This document shows, piece by piece, positions 24,001-36,554 of a stretch of 64,000 bases of DNA (the stretch's first letter is position 1; every line of letters begins with the position of its first letter). The position numbers and the translations under genes were made by a program. Under the pieces are notes generated by a model. The model made no database searches, had not been told where the DNA came from, and saw only the letters and a list, made by a program, of their open reading frames with translations. The stretch comes from Drechslerella dactyloides (Eukaryota; Ascomycota; Orbiliomycetes; Orbiliales; Orbiliaceae). The stretch spans positions 1 to 64,000 of the forward strand of contig JAGTWJ010000003.1 of the NCBI GenBank assembly GCA_020064725.1, written 5' to 3'.

Positions 24001-25351
24001 TAATTAACAGTCTAAATTATAAATTAAAAAACTAGATATATTTTAAAATTAATAAAAATATACTAAAATAAAAAACCTAAGTTTTTATAGAAAATTTATT
24101 TTTATTTTATTTATATTTAGAAAATTTATAAAAACCTTAATTAATAATAGAATAAAAGAAAGTTATATCTTTATTATAATAGTATAAAAATATTAATTTA
24201 AAATATAATAAAAATTTAATACCTACTAAATAACTATCTTTTTATATTAAATTTTAGAATAAATTATCTAAAAAACTATTTTTAAATTATTTATTAATAG
24301 ATATCTAGAAGAATATATTATTAATATTTTAAATTTTCTAAAAGATATTTTATTAATTTTAGGATTTCTATAGTTAATAAAATATAACCTTAGTATTAAC
24401 TAAAGAAAAGGAGAAATTATTTTTAATAATTATAATTATTAAAAAATCACTAAAGAATAACTAGATAATAAAAATATTTATAAAGAAATATAACGTCAAC
24501 AATAAGCGACTGGACCAGACAAGCGACCGGACCACCCCCCTTGTATATTTCTTTAATTTAATATAAAAAAAATTTAAAAAAATATTTTTAGATTTGTAAT
24601 AGTTTATATAAACAAGATTAATTTTATTCTAATTTTAAATTAATTATTGATTAAGTTATCAATAAAAAGTGTTTTGGTAGGGTGTTGGTTTATATGGGGT
24701 GGTCCGCTCGCTTGTGTGGTCCGCTCGCTTGTGGAATACGTTATTTATGATTTATTATATATTTATCTGATAAAAAAATCTAAAACAGATATAAACACAA
24801 ACTAAATATTTTATAAAAAATATGGATTTAAATTAAAAATTTATATATAATTTTAGAAATAAGGGATATTCTTGGATAGATATCTAAAAAGATAAAAAAT
24901 ATCTTTTAATTTATATTAGAAGAATAGATCTTATTTAAAATTAATTTTTTTAAATATTTAATATTTTTATAAAAAGAAATATAATCTAGATTTATATTTA
25001 TCTATAGATGTATTGATTAAAAAATAGTAGTATTCTGTAAATATATTAAAAAAAATCTTAAAATTAGATATATACAATCTTTTAATTTATTAATAGAATA
25101 TTTTATTTTATTTATAAAGAAAAAAAAACTTTAAAAAATTATAAATTTATATTAATTATTAAACCTTTAATATAATAATTATTAAGGATAGAGGATTTTT
25201 ACCTTTTATTAGTAAATCTTTTAATAAAATATTAGATATTATTATTTATATAAAACTTAATTTTATTAATATATATTATAATATTAGAATTAATTCTAAA
25301 AAAGAATAAAAAACTGTTTTTAAAACTAAATATAGATTATTCAAATATTTA
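21021..25351 (+). pseudogene. Decayed gypsy gag-pro-RT, cut off in RT
   Basis: Follows the LTR at 20376: leader, gag (with a ~190-bp deletion near 21160 relative to the copy at 26017), protease around 24110-24400, and RT to 25351, where the next LTR begins in mid-domain. Stops occur every few codons. The 249-bp MITE at 24493 interrupts the protease/RT junction. Confidence 0.7.
24493..24741 (+). mobile_element. 249-bp MITE, family B, copy 1
   Basis: Flanked by TA (24491-24492, 24742-24743). The ends are not simple TIRs: the left begins ACGTCAACAATAAGCGACTG, the right (inward) ACGTATTCCACAAGCGAGCG, yet both carry two boxes tagged GACCA. Identical to 50056-50304 and, inverted, to 39677-39925. 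Confidence 0.92.
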
Positions 25352-26016
25352 TGTTATGGGATAACAGCGCAACACCTGAGTATCCTATACAGACCCAATT
25401 CCCATACAAATACTCAGTCTATACAGTATAATGTACTATATGGAATGAGCTTTTATACAAAATATAAGTTTATGTAGATTCATTCTATATAAACTATTAA
25501 TCTGTTTGGTATACCCTATTACATAAGAGATAAAACTATATAGATAATAGGACTATATAAGATCCTAGACTATATAGATAAATATTGTTATAGAAGAAGA
25601 TTACTTTTATTATCTTTTTTTTAAAATAGTAATTATTATAATAAATTAAGACCATGTGACAGGTTATAGATTGTGGTTTATAGATCAACCCTTAGTAGAA
25701 CTATAAGTTATAAATTATTTAGATAATATATTAATATATCTCTACTATTTTATGTACTAAGATATTATGTATATAATTAATATATTTTATCTTTGGATTG
25801 ATGGTTTTTTTCTTGAGAATCATTGGTTAATACTTAAATTATAGTATTTTAATAATTAGTTTATTTATTATTGTTGTTATATATTTTATCTTAATAGTTA
25901 TTATTATACTTAATATATACTTATCTTCTATTATTAAAAATCTATATAGTAGTAATTAAGAGTCAAGAATTTTAGAGTAAAGTATATTTAATCTAATTCT
26001 AGGCTAAAATGTAATA
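25352..26016 (+). repeat. 5' LTR
   Basis: Outer edge TGTTATGGGATAACAGCGCA intact; inner edge (TAAAATGTAATA) RIP-mutated. Confidence 0.85.
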
Positions 26017-28797
26017 TTTTGACTGATTACTCTTAGTAAATAAGAAGAAGTAATAAGTATATAATAATTTTTAATATAACTTATAAGTTCTTTCTAATAT
26101 ATAAAAATAAAATAAAATTCTATAATACAGAATTATAAGAATATTTTATAAATAATAATAATTTTAAATTAATATCAGATAATGAAGATAATAAATGTAG
26201 AAGATTTATTAACAATTTTTATATTCTAGGAATATATGAATAAAAAATAATTATAGTAATAACTTAAATAATATTATATAAATAAAGAGGTAATAGTATA
26301 AATCCTAACCTTCTTATATTAATTAGTAAATATATGAATAGTCTATAGAAATACTAAGATAAATTGATAGTAGATATTGGAATATAAGTCTTAGAAAAAA
26401 TAAATAATACTATATTAAAAGATAATACTAAGTAAAGGTTAAAATAAAGTTTTAAAATAGTATAGTAAGTAATTATTATCCTATACTAATAATATATATA
26501 AATAGTCTTGGAAATAGTTAATAATATTAAAATAATTATATTAAGAAACCTTGAAGAAATAATAGAATATAAAGAAACTCTAGTTAATATCTAGATAAAT
26601 AATATTATTGTTTAAAGACTTTTACTATTTGTTGTATCTAGATTTATATAAATTGATAGATTAGAAATCCAAGAAATAAGAAGCTTAGTTATTTCTATAA
26701 TAATATCTAATAAGGTATTTAAAATAGGAGATTTAATTAAATATGGAGAATAATTTAAAAAACTTGATTAATTTCTTAATTAATTTAGTAACTATTTTTT
26801 TTTCTATTTTAAATAATTTCCTACAGACTAGTATAAGATTTTCTTTACAAAAATATATTTAAAAAGGAATACCCTTAATATTTACCTATCATATAAATAA
26901 ATATATAATAAAATAATGGAGGAAAATTGTAAAATAAAAATCCTAAAAATTTTAAAAATCTTTAATAATTTTTAGGAATTCATAAACTATCTTAAATAAA
27001 AGTATAGATATAAGAATAAAACTGAAAAAACCCTTAGGAAATTTGACCAATTTAAATAAATTAGATTTATATAATCTTTTTTTCAGTAATTTAACTAATA
27101 TATACTTCTTATTAATTATAATAATAATATTCTATTTTATAGAGTTAGAAAAGGGCTTAAACCTAATTTAAAAATAAAGATTATTAAATAAAAGTTTATT
27201 AATAAAAATATAAACTATTATAATATATAAATTATAGTAATTGAACTTAATGATATATTTTATTAATCTCAAAAAAATATCTATCAGAAGAAACCATATT
27301 ACAACTTAAATAAGTATAATCTTAATAAATACACTAAGAAACCTTAGTAAAATTGGATTAAGGTTAGGAAATCCTTTTAAAAACTAAATAAAATATATAG
27401 ATTAAAATCTATAAATCTTAATATAATCCAATATTAAAAACTAAAGAAATCTAATATATTTTTTTATTATTAATATAATAAAGCAGAACATATTAAGAAA
27501 AGTTATCCTAAGAATAAAGGGAAAAAGAACTTTTAAAAGTATTTTTAATAGGAATAAAATTTAAGATAATAAAATGATTATTTATTTTGGAAGATTTTGA
27601 AATAATTATAAATGAAATTTGGAGATATATATACTTTAAAGCCAGATCTATTTAATATCAAGATATTATTTAAAAAATTAATATAATTATTAAATAGAAT
27701 TCTGTCTTGTTTAAGGATATAGAACTAGAGAAAGATAAGTTTAATTGATTATAGAATAATCTGATATTAGGATCTTATTTAGTATATAAAAAAAACTTAG
27801 ATAGATATTTATAAAAAAAATACTAAAATAATAAAGAAATCTTTATAAAAATAATCTAGATATTACTTATCTTAATCATATCTTCTAAATAATTTAATTA
27901 GTTGTAATAAGAATTAATTTCTGGAAATTTTAAAATTTGTTATAAAAAATATTATATAAAATAAAAATGGAAATTAGAAATTATTAATAAAAATACTAGA
28001 AGAATTATTTTATAGGTAGTTTTCTTCCAATAATATATTTAATTATATGAATAGTAAAGTTGTATAATATATAGACTTACTATCTTAATTAGAGAAAAAA
28101 TAATATATGGAATATTAGAAATAAATATTTGTTAAAGTTGTAGATAGGCTAAAGAAATAGATATTATTAGATGATAGAATATTATAGAAAAATGATAAAG
28201 TATCTATTAACTATATTAAAAAGTTATTTATTAATATATGATTTAAGAGTATAAATAGTTCTTTATTAATTAATAGAAAGTATACTGACTATAAGTTAAA
28301 AATAATAAAAACCTACTATGATATAATCTTAAAAATAAAAAATAACTTTTTAATAATATAAGATATCTTCTATATATTAGATAGAGATATTAGCTTTGCT
28401 AATAAAATAGTACTAATATATAATTATATGAATATTTTGATTTTTATAATAATTATTATAATAAATAAATATATTAATATTACTACTTCTTATATTTAAA
28501 TTATATTAAAGAAAAATTATTATAAGAAATTTTTGGTATTTTTAAATATATTTATTGTATAAAATACTTTAGAATATAATCTAAATACTGTAAATATATT
28601 TATAATAATATTAAGTAAAGAGAATAGAGAGAAATTTTAAAAATATAATAAATTAATAAATATATTATGGTTTAAATCAAAGAATTTATATAAATATGTT
28701 AAAGTTATAAAAAAATATATAAAGAATTAATAAATGAGGATAATGATTTTGAAAAAATAGAATATATTATTGATAGTAAGTCTGGTGAATTATTATA

Positions 28798-30663
28798 ACG
28801 TAATCCATAAGCGAGCGTGCCACCCAAGCGAGCGTGCCATTTTTCAACACCATGCCAACAGAAGCATCAACTACACCACCATCTTGTTATAGATACATTA
28901 TAATTATATAGTAAATAAATCAATTATATACTTAAACAACCTTTTAACAAATTCATATATTATGTCCAGCTTTGTCATACTTATTATAACCCTGTGACTT
29001 TGTGCTATCTTTCTCCAGTTGGGTATTGTATTGGTGGATTTCCTGCTGTAGCTGTCTCTTTATTATATTTTAGGTTAAAATATTGTGTGCTTTTTCTATA
29101 TTGAGTGACTTTTTATCTTGTAGACGATTTTTTAGTATTTTCTGGTGTTTACTTAATGTTTTATTGGCTATCTGAAATACAGTGGTCTTTGTATGTAAAA
29201 GTGACAGCTTATGTATTATAAATTGTGTACTTTTGGCAAACTAATCTATAGTAGTTATGATAGATGTTGGAGAGCTGCTCTGGTGTTGGGTAACTTGGTT
29301 CTTAATAAACTCTAATTGTAGGCCTGCCTTTATAGGATTTTTTGGTGTTTTGGTAGTTTATACTGCTGTACTAGAACGAGAGTTTATAGGGGAGGATATT
29401 AGTGCTACATTTAGCTTCAAAAGAACTGTCTCTGGGTTATAGGGTAAGATACCAGCTTCAGCAAAAACACTGTGTATGTTCTTTTCAGTTATTGAGGTAG
29501 TGAATGTTTTGTGAAAGCTAGATAGAAACTCCAGCTTACTAATATGGGTAATATGTATGTGTATTAAACCCTCAACCTTATGAGTGTATGTTTGCTTTAA
29601 TGGGGTAAAGTAACTAATATCTAGCAGCTGAAGAAGATGTGATGAATATGGAGGTATATAGAGTGTGATAATTTTGTATTTCTGGTAATAGAGTTTGAAT
29701 TTAGTTGAATAGTGACTCTTATGGTTGTCAAGAACTAATAGATGGTATATGCCTTTGTAGTGCGGCACTGAAAATTAGTTGAAATATTGAATCTACTCCA
29801 TGCTTTTCTTGTTTGTTATCCAGCTATTATTAGTAGTTGCAATTGCCTAAGTTTTTGGTAAGTTACACTCTGTATATCAGCTGGATAGGTGGTATTGGCC
29901 TGCGAGGATGATGAATGGTGATATGGCCCAACCTTAGGTATTGACGCCTTGAATGACTGTTACCTATTCGTAGTTCCCAGGCTGTGCTAATTTAGCTCTG
30001 CCATGGTACTTAGCATCTGTGACAATTATAATAGTTAAAATAATACCCATTACAAAGCCTATTTCATCAAAATTATAGATATCATTATCTAAGATACCAT
30101 ATTTAGCTTTTATAACTTATATAAGCTAGAACCAACCCCTAATAAACTTAGGATCTTTGTATTTAACTTGCTAATAGTCATACTTTTAAAATAAACACAT
30201 TTTAAACTCTAGGCAACACTTAATAAAGTTGGTGGCCCAATTCTTACCAACATATAGTATATCGTTATTATTATATATAAAAAACAGCTAATTAGCCATA
30301 TCTTCCACATTAAACAGCCTAAAATAAAATAATTATAAAGCCAACTTAAATATATATTAAACAATAGCTTTCTTTTTTAGAATCATAAGCTTTTATGAAT
30401 TGGGTATGGTGTTGTGTCACGATGACATGCTATCATATTAGCAGACAATTATTATTCAAGAGATATTATAATGCTTAGCAGTAGCTTAAATACTTAATTT
30501 TTTGTTTTTTTTCATAGCTTTGAAAACAAGTATAACTCTGGATTTAATTGAATTGGTGGTTATTGTGGTTGTTGTAGAGTAATATAGCATGAAGGTAGAA
30601 AGATGTGTTGATGGTAAATAGTGGCACACTCGCTTGGGTGGCACGCTCGCTTATGGATTACGT
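28798..30663 (-). mobile_element. Fot1/pogo-like transposon, family C, copy 1
   Basis: 1866 bp, TA-flanked (28796-28797, 30664-30665). TIR ACGTAATCCATAAGCGAGCG; both boxes tagged TGCCA. It interrupts gag; the paralogous gag near 23600 shows the empty site (GTGAATTACTATATATACTT), supporting a clean TA insertion. Exactly the same length as the inverted copy at 53089-54954. Confidence 0.92.
28944..30563 (-). pseudogene. Transposase relic with readable DDE segment and zinc knuckle
   Basis: The original ATG (about 30563) is now ATA. The best-preserved part is a 136-codon open frame at 29358-29768 containing LLVLDNHKSHYS ... YIPPYSSHLLQLLDISYF: the second and third catalytic Asp with exactly 35 residues between them (DD35D), the hallmark of Fot1-type transposases. 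Downstream is YNPETVLLKL, typical before the C-terminal region. At 28947-28989 (minus) the zinc knuckle persists as YNKYDKAGHN..IC, with two Cys turned to Tyr. Stops elsewhere rule out activity. Confidence 0.85.
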
Positions 30664-33600
30664 TATGTATTTTGTGTTATTTGTGTTTTAATTTTTGGAA
30701 TGTTTAAAGAATGGGAATAATATTTAGAGGATTGTTTTAACTAGAAATACTATAATAAAACCCTAGAAATTAAGATTGGGTATTTTTATAAAAATTGTGT
30801 ATAATATTTCCAGACTTATAAAGAAAGATAATATTATAATTGTTATTATCTAGAAAAAAAAATGGATCTATTGTTTAAAATGTTTTTGCAATTTTGATAA
30901 ATTTAAGATCTATAGGTGGTATATTAGATAATACTATAAAAAAAAAAATAATATTATTTTTGTTGGAAATATTTTAGAAATGATTTTACTAACTAATAAG
31001 AAGAAAATAAATATATAGAATAATATTCTATAGAAATATAATAAAAAGTAATTAATGGCTTAAATTATAAATTAAAAAACTAGGTGTATTTTAGAATTAA
31101 TAGAAATATACTAAGATAAGAGATCTAAGTTTTTATAGAAAACTTATTTTTATTTTATTTATATTTAGAAAATTTATAAAAATCCTAATTGATAGTGGAG
31201 TTGAAGAAAGTTATATCTTTATTATAATAGTATAAAAATATTAATTTAAAATATAATAAAAATCTAATATTTATTGAGTAACTGTTTTCTTACACCAGAT
31301 TTTAAGATAAATTATCCAAGAAACTATTCTTAAATTATTTATTAATAGATATTTAGAAGAATATATTATTGATATTTTAGATTTTTTAGACGATATTTTA
31401 CTAATCCTAGGATTCTTATAGTTAGTAAAATATAATCTTAACATTAACTAAAAAAAAAAAGAAATTACTTTTAATAATTATAATTACCAAAAAATTATTA
31501 AAAAACTACCAAATAACAGAAACACCTATAAAAAAACACATCTATAATTTATTACCCACCTATTTAATAAAAAAATCTAAAACAAATATAAGTATAAACT
31601 AAATACCTTACAAAAAATATAAATTTAAATTAAAAACCTATATATAACCTTAAAAATAATAAATATCTTTAAATAAATATCTAAAAAAACAAAAAATATC
31701 TTCCAACCTACACTAAAAAAACAAACCCTACCTAAAATCAACTCATTCAAACACTTAATATTTTTACAAAAAAAAACACAACCCAGATTTATACTAATAT
31801 ACAAATATACCAACCAAAAAACAGCAGTACTCCATAAATACATCAAAGAAAATCTTAAAACTAAATATATATAACCTTTCAATTCACTAATAAAATACCT
31901 TATCCTATTTATAAAAAAAAAAAACTCCAAGAAACTATAAATTTATATCAACTACTAAATCTTTAATATAATAATTATTAAAAACAGAAAACCTTTACCC
32001 CTTATTAATAAATCTTTTAACAAAATATTAGATATTATTATTTATACAAAACTTAACCTTATTAATATATATTATAATATTAAAATTAATTTTAAAAAAA
32101 AATAAAAAACTACTTTTAAAACCAGATATAAATTATTTAAATATCTAATTATACTTTTTAGACTAACTAATATATCTAACTATAATTTTTTAAATATTTA
32201 TAAATTATATTCTATAAAAATATATTAATAATATATACATAATATATTTAGATAATATCTTCATTTATAGTAAAAATTCCTTAAAATATTAAAAATATAT
32301 TAACTAGATTTTTAAAATCTTAAATTAATATAAATTTAAAATTAAACTAAAAAAATTTGAATTTAAAATAATCAAAATTAAATTTCTAAAAACTATTATT
32401 ATTTTTTATAATATAAAAATAGACTTAAAGAAGGTATAAACTATATAAAACTAACTAATATTAAAAACATTTAAGAAAATATAAGCTTTTTTAAAACTAT
32501 ATAATTACTATTAATAATTCATTCAAAAATACAATTATCTAGTAATTATTCTTTTAGAACTAATAAAAAAAAACATTTATTTTGAAATAATAAAAAAAAG
32601 AATTAAAATTTTTCAAATACTGAAGAAAATATTTATTTTAGTATTTATTTTTAAACTTTATAATCTAAAACTATTAATATAAATAAAAACTAATATTTTT
32701 ATAGTAGTCTTAGGAGTTTACTTACTACAGAAATAATCTAACCAGAAATAGTACCCAATTATCTATCTATCATATAAGTTTAATATTACAGAAATAAGAT
32801 ATTCTATATATAACAAGAAACTTATAGCTATCTTATATGCTTACAAAAAATAGAAAGTTTATCTATAAATTATAGAACTATTTAAAATATTCTTAAATTA
32901 TAAAAACCTTATCTACTTTTTAATAATAAAAGAATTTAGCAGATATTAAATTTAATAGTAGAAAATACTTAGTAAATATAACATAAAAATCATCTATTTT
33001 AAAAAAAAAGAAAATATTAAAGTTAATACTATTAACCAACAACTAAACCTTATAAAAGATATTTTTATAAATAAAGAAATAATTTTAAAACAATAAGGAA
33101 ATATTATTATCATTAATAAGGAACTCAACATTATTATCTATAAAATAGAACCAGAAATAGCTATCTGATTTAAGGAAAGTTACTAAAAAGATATAATAAT
33201 AAAAAGAATACTACAAAACCTTAAAAAAATTACTACCCTTTTTTTTATAGAAAACGGGTATATCTTCTTTAAGAATCTCTTTTATATCCTAAAAAAAAAA
33301 ATACAACTAAAAATCCTATAACTATATTATAACATACCTATATATAGACATCTAAGAATCAAAAAAATATAAGAATTTATTATATAATAATACTTTTAGC
33401 CTAAAATAAGATAATAAATCAAAAACTATATTAAAATCTATAATCTATATTTAAGAAACAAACTAGTAAGACATATATTATACAGATATTTATAATTAAA
33501 TAAGGTACCAATCAAACTATTCTAAATTATAACCTATAATTTTGTACAAAGATTATTATACTCAAAAGACCTCTTAATAAATCAGATATATAACAAAATC

Positions 33601-35874
33601 TTAATTATTATCTACAAACTTACCAAAATTATTATCTTAGAATTATAAAATAATTCTTAGGGAGCAGAACAACTCTCAATAATCTATAATAAATAAGTAT
33701 TTAGTTAATATAAATTATAAAAAAAATATATCTATAATAAAGATCTTTTTTTTAATAGTAAATATTGGAAATATATTATAAACTTATTAGGCACTAAACT
33801 TAATATAGCAACTAAGGGAAAAACTCAAACTAATAAAGTATCAGAACAAATAATTTAGATAGTTAAAATCTATTTTAAATTATTTTTTAATTATATATAA
33901 AATAATTAGATAAAACTACTACTTATAGTAAAACTTACATATAATTTATTAAAATATTTAGTAATAAATTATACACCTTATAAGACATTATAAGACTAGA
34001 ATCTGTAAATTATATAACTAACTTTATTTATAAAAAAAGAAATATCTAGTACCAAAAAACACTCTAAATCTATAAATAAATTATATAAATATTTAAAGAA
34101 TAACTTAGATTTTATAATTAAAATCATATTCTATTATTATAATAAAAAAAAGATAAAAGTATTTTTTTTGAAAAAAAAAAATAAAGTATATTTACTTATA
34201 AAAAATATTAAAATAAAAAGATTTAATTAGAAATTTGATTTTCAAAAACTTAAACTATATACTATAATTAAAAAACTAAATAAATATCTTTTTAAACTCT
34301 ATATTTTTGGGAATTTAAAAATCTATAAAATATTTTATATTACTCTATTTAAGCCTGTACTAGATAGGTTTAAAAAAGAGATAAATAACCTAAAAATTAA
34401 GAAAAATGATTATAACAAATATAAAATCAAAAAGATCCTAGACTATAAAAAAAACCCAGAAACATTAACCAATAAATTTCTAATTAAATAAAAGGATTAT
34501 TTATTAGAAGAAGATTTATAGTAATTAAAAAATAATATTGTACTAAAATTTATTAAATAATATTTTAATAGATCTGATGCTTATTAAACAGAATAAAACC
34601 TACCATTATAACAATTTCAAAAAAGATTTAAAAAAAAATATTAAAATATAAAAAATTAATTATAATAATTATATTAAAAAAATTTATTTTATCTTAGAAT
34701 TATATCCTCTAATATCAAAACCACCATTAGATATAAGAAATTTATATATATATAAAATTTTTTTTTTTTTAAGATATGAATTAACTTATTTATAATCTTA
34801 TATATATTACTCTAATAATAAACAATTTTATTTAAAGTATTAGTATTTACCCTAATCTTAAAATAAAGACATAGTATAACCAGCTTAAAAACTAGTATCT
34901 ATTGGTGATTAGAATAATCAAAACATACTATCACTATATTAAAAGAAGATAAAGGAATAAGAATAATAGAGGAATAAAATACCTTTAATAACTTATTTTA
35001 TCTTATTTCTTTTTGTATAATAGAACTTTACAGAATAATTCTCAGAAATATATATATAATATAGTATAAACCAGTATTAATTATATTTAATAATATATAT
35101 ATATTAAAAAAATACTATATTAAGTATTAAGATTTACACCATTACTATTTAGAAAAGTTTTAAAATCAAAAGATTCCAGATCTTTAATTATAAAAAAAGA
35201 TATCTTAATCTTATGCTTAAAAACTTTTTATTTCTTTATAAACTTTTTTTTTTAATATATTATATCATTTAGTTTATTATCTAAAAATAATACCTTTTTT
35301 TTAATATAAAAAATCTAAGAAAACATCTTAGTAACCTTAGATATCACTTTTAATAATTTAGCCTGCTTTATTTCTAAAATTCTTAATTTCTCTTTTTTTT
35401 TTTAAATTTAATAAAAGATTTGATTAATTATAAATTATATTAATACTAATTAGTAATAAAATTTTAAATAAGAAAAATAGAATCTATATTTTAAAATTAT
35501 AATATAATTAATATTAAGATATATATAATTAACATACTTCTAATTTCATATAAAAAAAACAAAACAATTAGAATTATATTTATTATAGAATTTATATGTA
35601 GTGGTAAGGTGATTATCATACTCTTTAATTAAATAGATTTATTTATAATAATATTTAAAAAAAGATTTTTTATAATAATTAGTGGATATACTAACAGAAA
35701 AGATTATATTAGAAAGAATTAATTATAGAAAAAAAAGAAAACACAACAAAAGAATTATTTAATTAAAAGTTATATTATTTAAATTATATAATTATATTAT
35801 ATATAAAAAACCTATACCATATTTTCCTATATTATTTATGTTTATACCTGAATTAGTATGCCACTAATTCTTAT

Positions 35875-35888
35875 AAAGGAGAAGAATA
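35875..35888 (+). other. Polypurine tract
   Basis: AAAGGAGAGAATAA lies directly before the 3' LTR, where plus-strand priming occurs in LTR retroelements. The equivalent tract is at 61205-61218. Confidence 0.7.
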
Positions 35889-36554
35889 ATATTATAGAAT
35901 AATAACATAACACCTAAATATTCTATACAAACCCAATTTCCATATAAACACTCAGTCTATATAGTACAATGTATTATATAAAACAAACTTCTATATAAAA
36001 TATAAATCTATATAAACTTATTCTACATAGACTACCAACCTACCTAGTATACCCTATTATATAGAAGACAAAACTATATAAATAATAGAACTATATAGGA
36101 TCTTAAACTATATAAACAGACACTACTATAAAAAAAGATTACCCTTATTATCTTTCTCCTAGAATAATAGCTATTATAATAAATCAAGACTATATAACAG
36201 ACTATAGATTATAGTTTATAGATTAATCTTTAGTAAAACTATAAATCACAAACCATCTAAGCAACATATCAATACATTTTTATTATTTTATATATTAAAA
36301 TATTATATATATAATTAGTATACTTTATTTCTAAACTAATAACTTTTTTCTTAAAAACTATTAATCAATATCTAAACCATAATATCCTAATAACTAGTCT
36401 ATTTATTATTATTATTATATATTCTATTTTAATAATTACTATTATATTTAATATATATTTATTTTTTATTATTAAGAACCCATACAGTAGCAGCTGAGAG
36501 TTAGGAACTTTAGAGTGAAGTGTATTCAACCTGGTCCTGGGCCGAAGTGTAACA
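35889..36554 (+). repeat. 3' LTR
   Basis: Inner edge (TATTATAGAATAATAACATA) RIP-mutated; outer edge CTGGTCCTGGGCCGAAGTGT plus AACA intact. Confidence 0.85.

Larger units (their letters stand above)
26017..35874 (+). pseudogene. Decayed gag-pol with chromodomain integrase
   Basis: Landmarks survive despite many RIP stops. The protease has an IDSG motif (IDSGVEESY, codons at 31191-31199). RT has KLNLINIYYNI near 32070 and the catalytic box as YLDN (32245-32256; the second Asp changed to Asn by a G-to-A transition), followed by IFIYS. Integrase includes NQIYNKILIII (~33575), NSWGAEQLS with Trp now a stop (~33650), DLFFNSKYWKYI, and ATKGKTQTNKV (~33810). A chromodomain ends the protein (~34425-34560: KILDYKKNPETLTNKFLIK then KDYLLEEDL). 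Gag precedes 30.7 kb and is split by the Fot1-like element. No functional product is possible. Confidence 0.8.
25352..36554 (+). mobile_element. Full-length Ty3/gypsy chromovirus with nested Fot1-like element
   Basis: LTRs at 25352-26016 (665 bp) and 35889-36554 (666 bp) belong to the same variant. Removing the 1866-bp insertion plus one TA leaves about 9.3 kb. Internal order is gag, aspartic protease, RT, RNase H, integrase, chromodomain, ~1.35 kb non-pol region, polypurine tract, LTR. Flanks do not share a target duplication: the left flank is RT sequence and the right flank integrase sequence of a related copy, with about 1.07 kb of that host missing. Confidence 0.85.

Noticed and set aside
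31625..31930. 101-codon minus-strand ORF
   Set aside because: Antisense to the RT region of the gypsy copy; low-complexity Phe/Ile-rich translation of AT-rich DNA.
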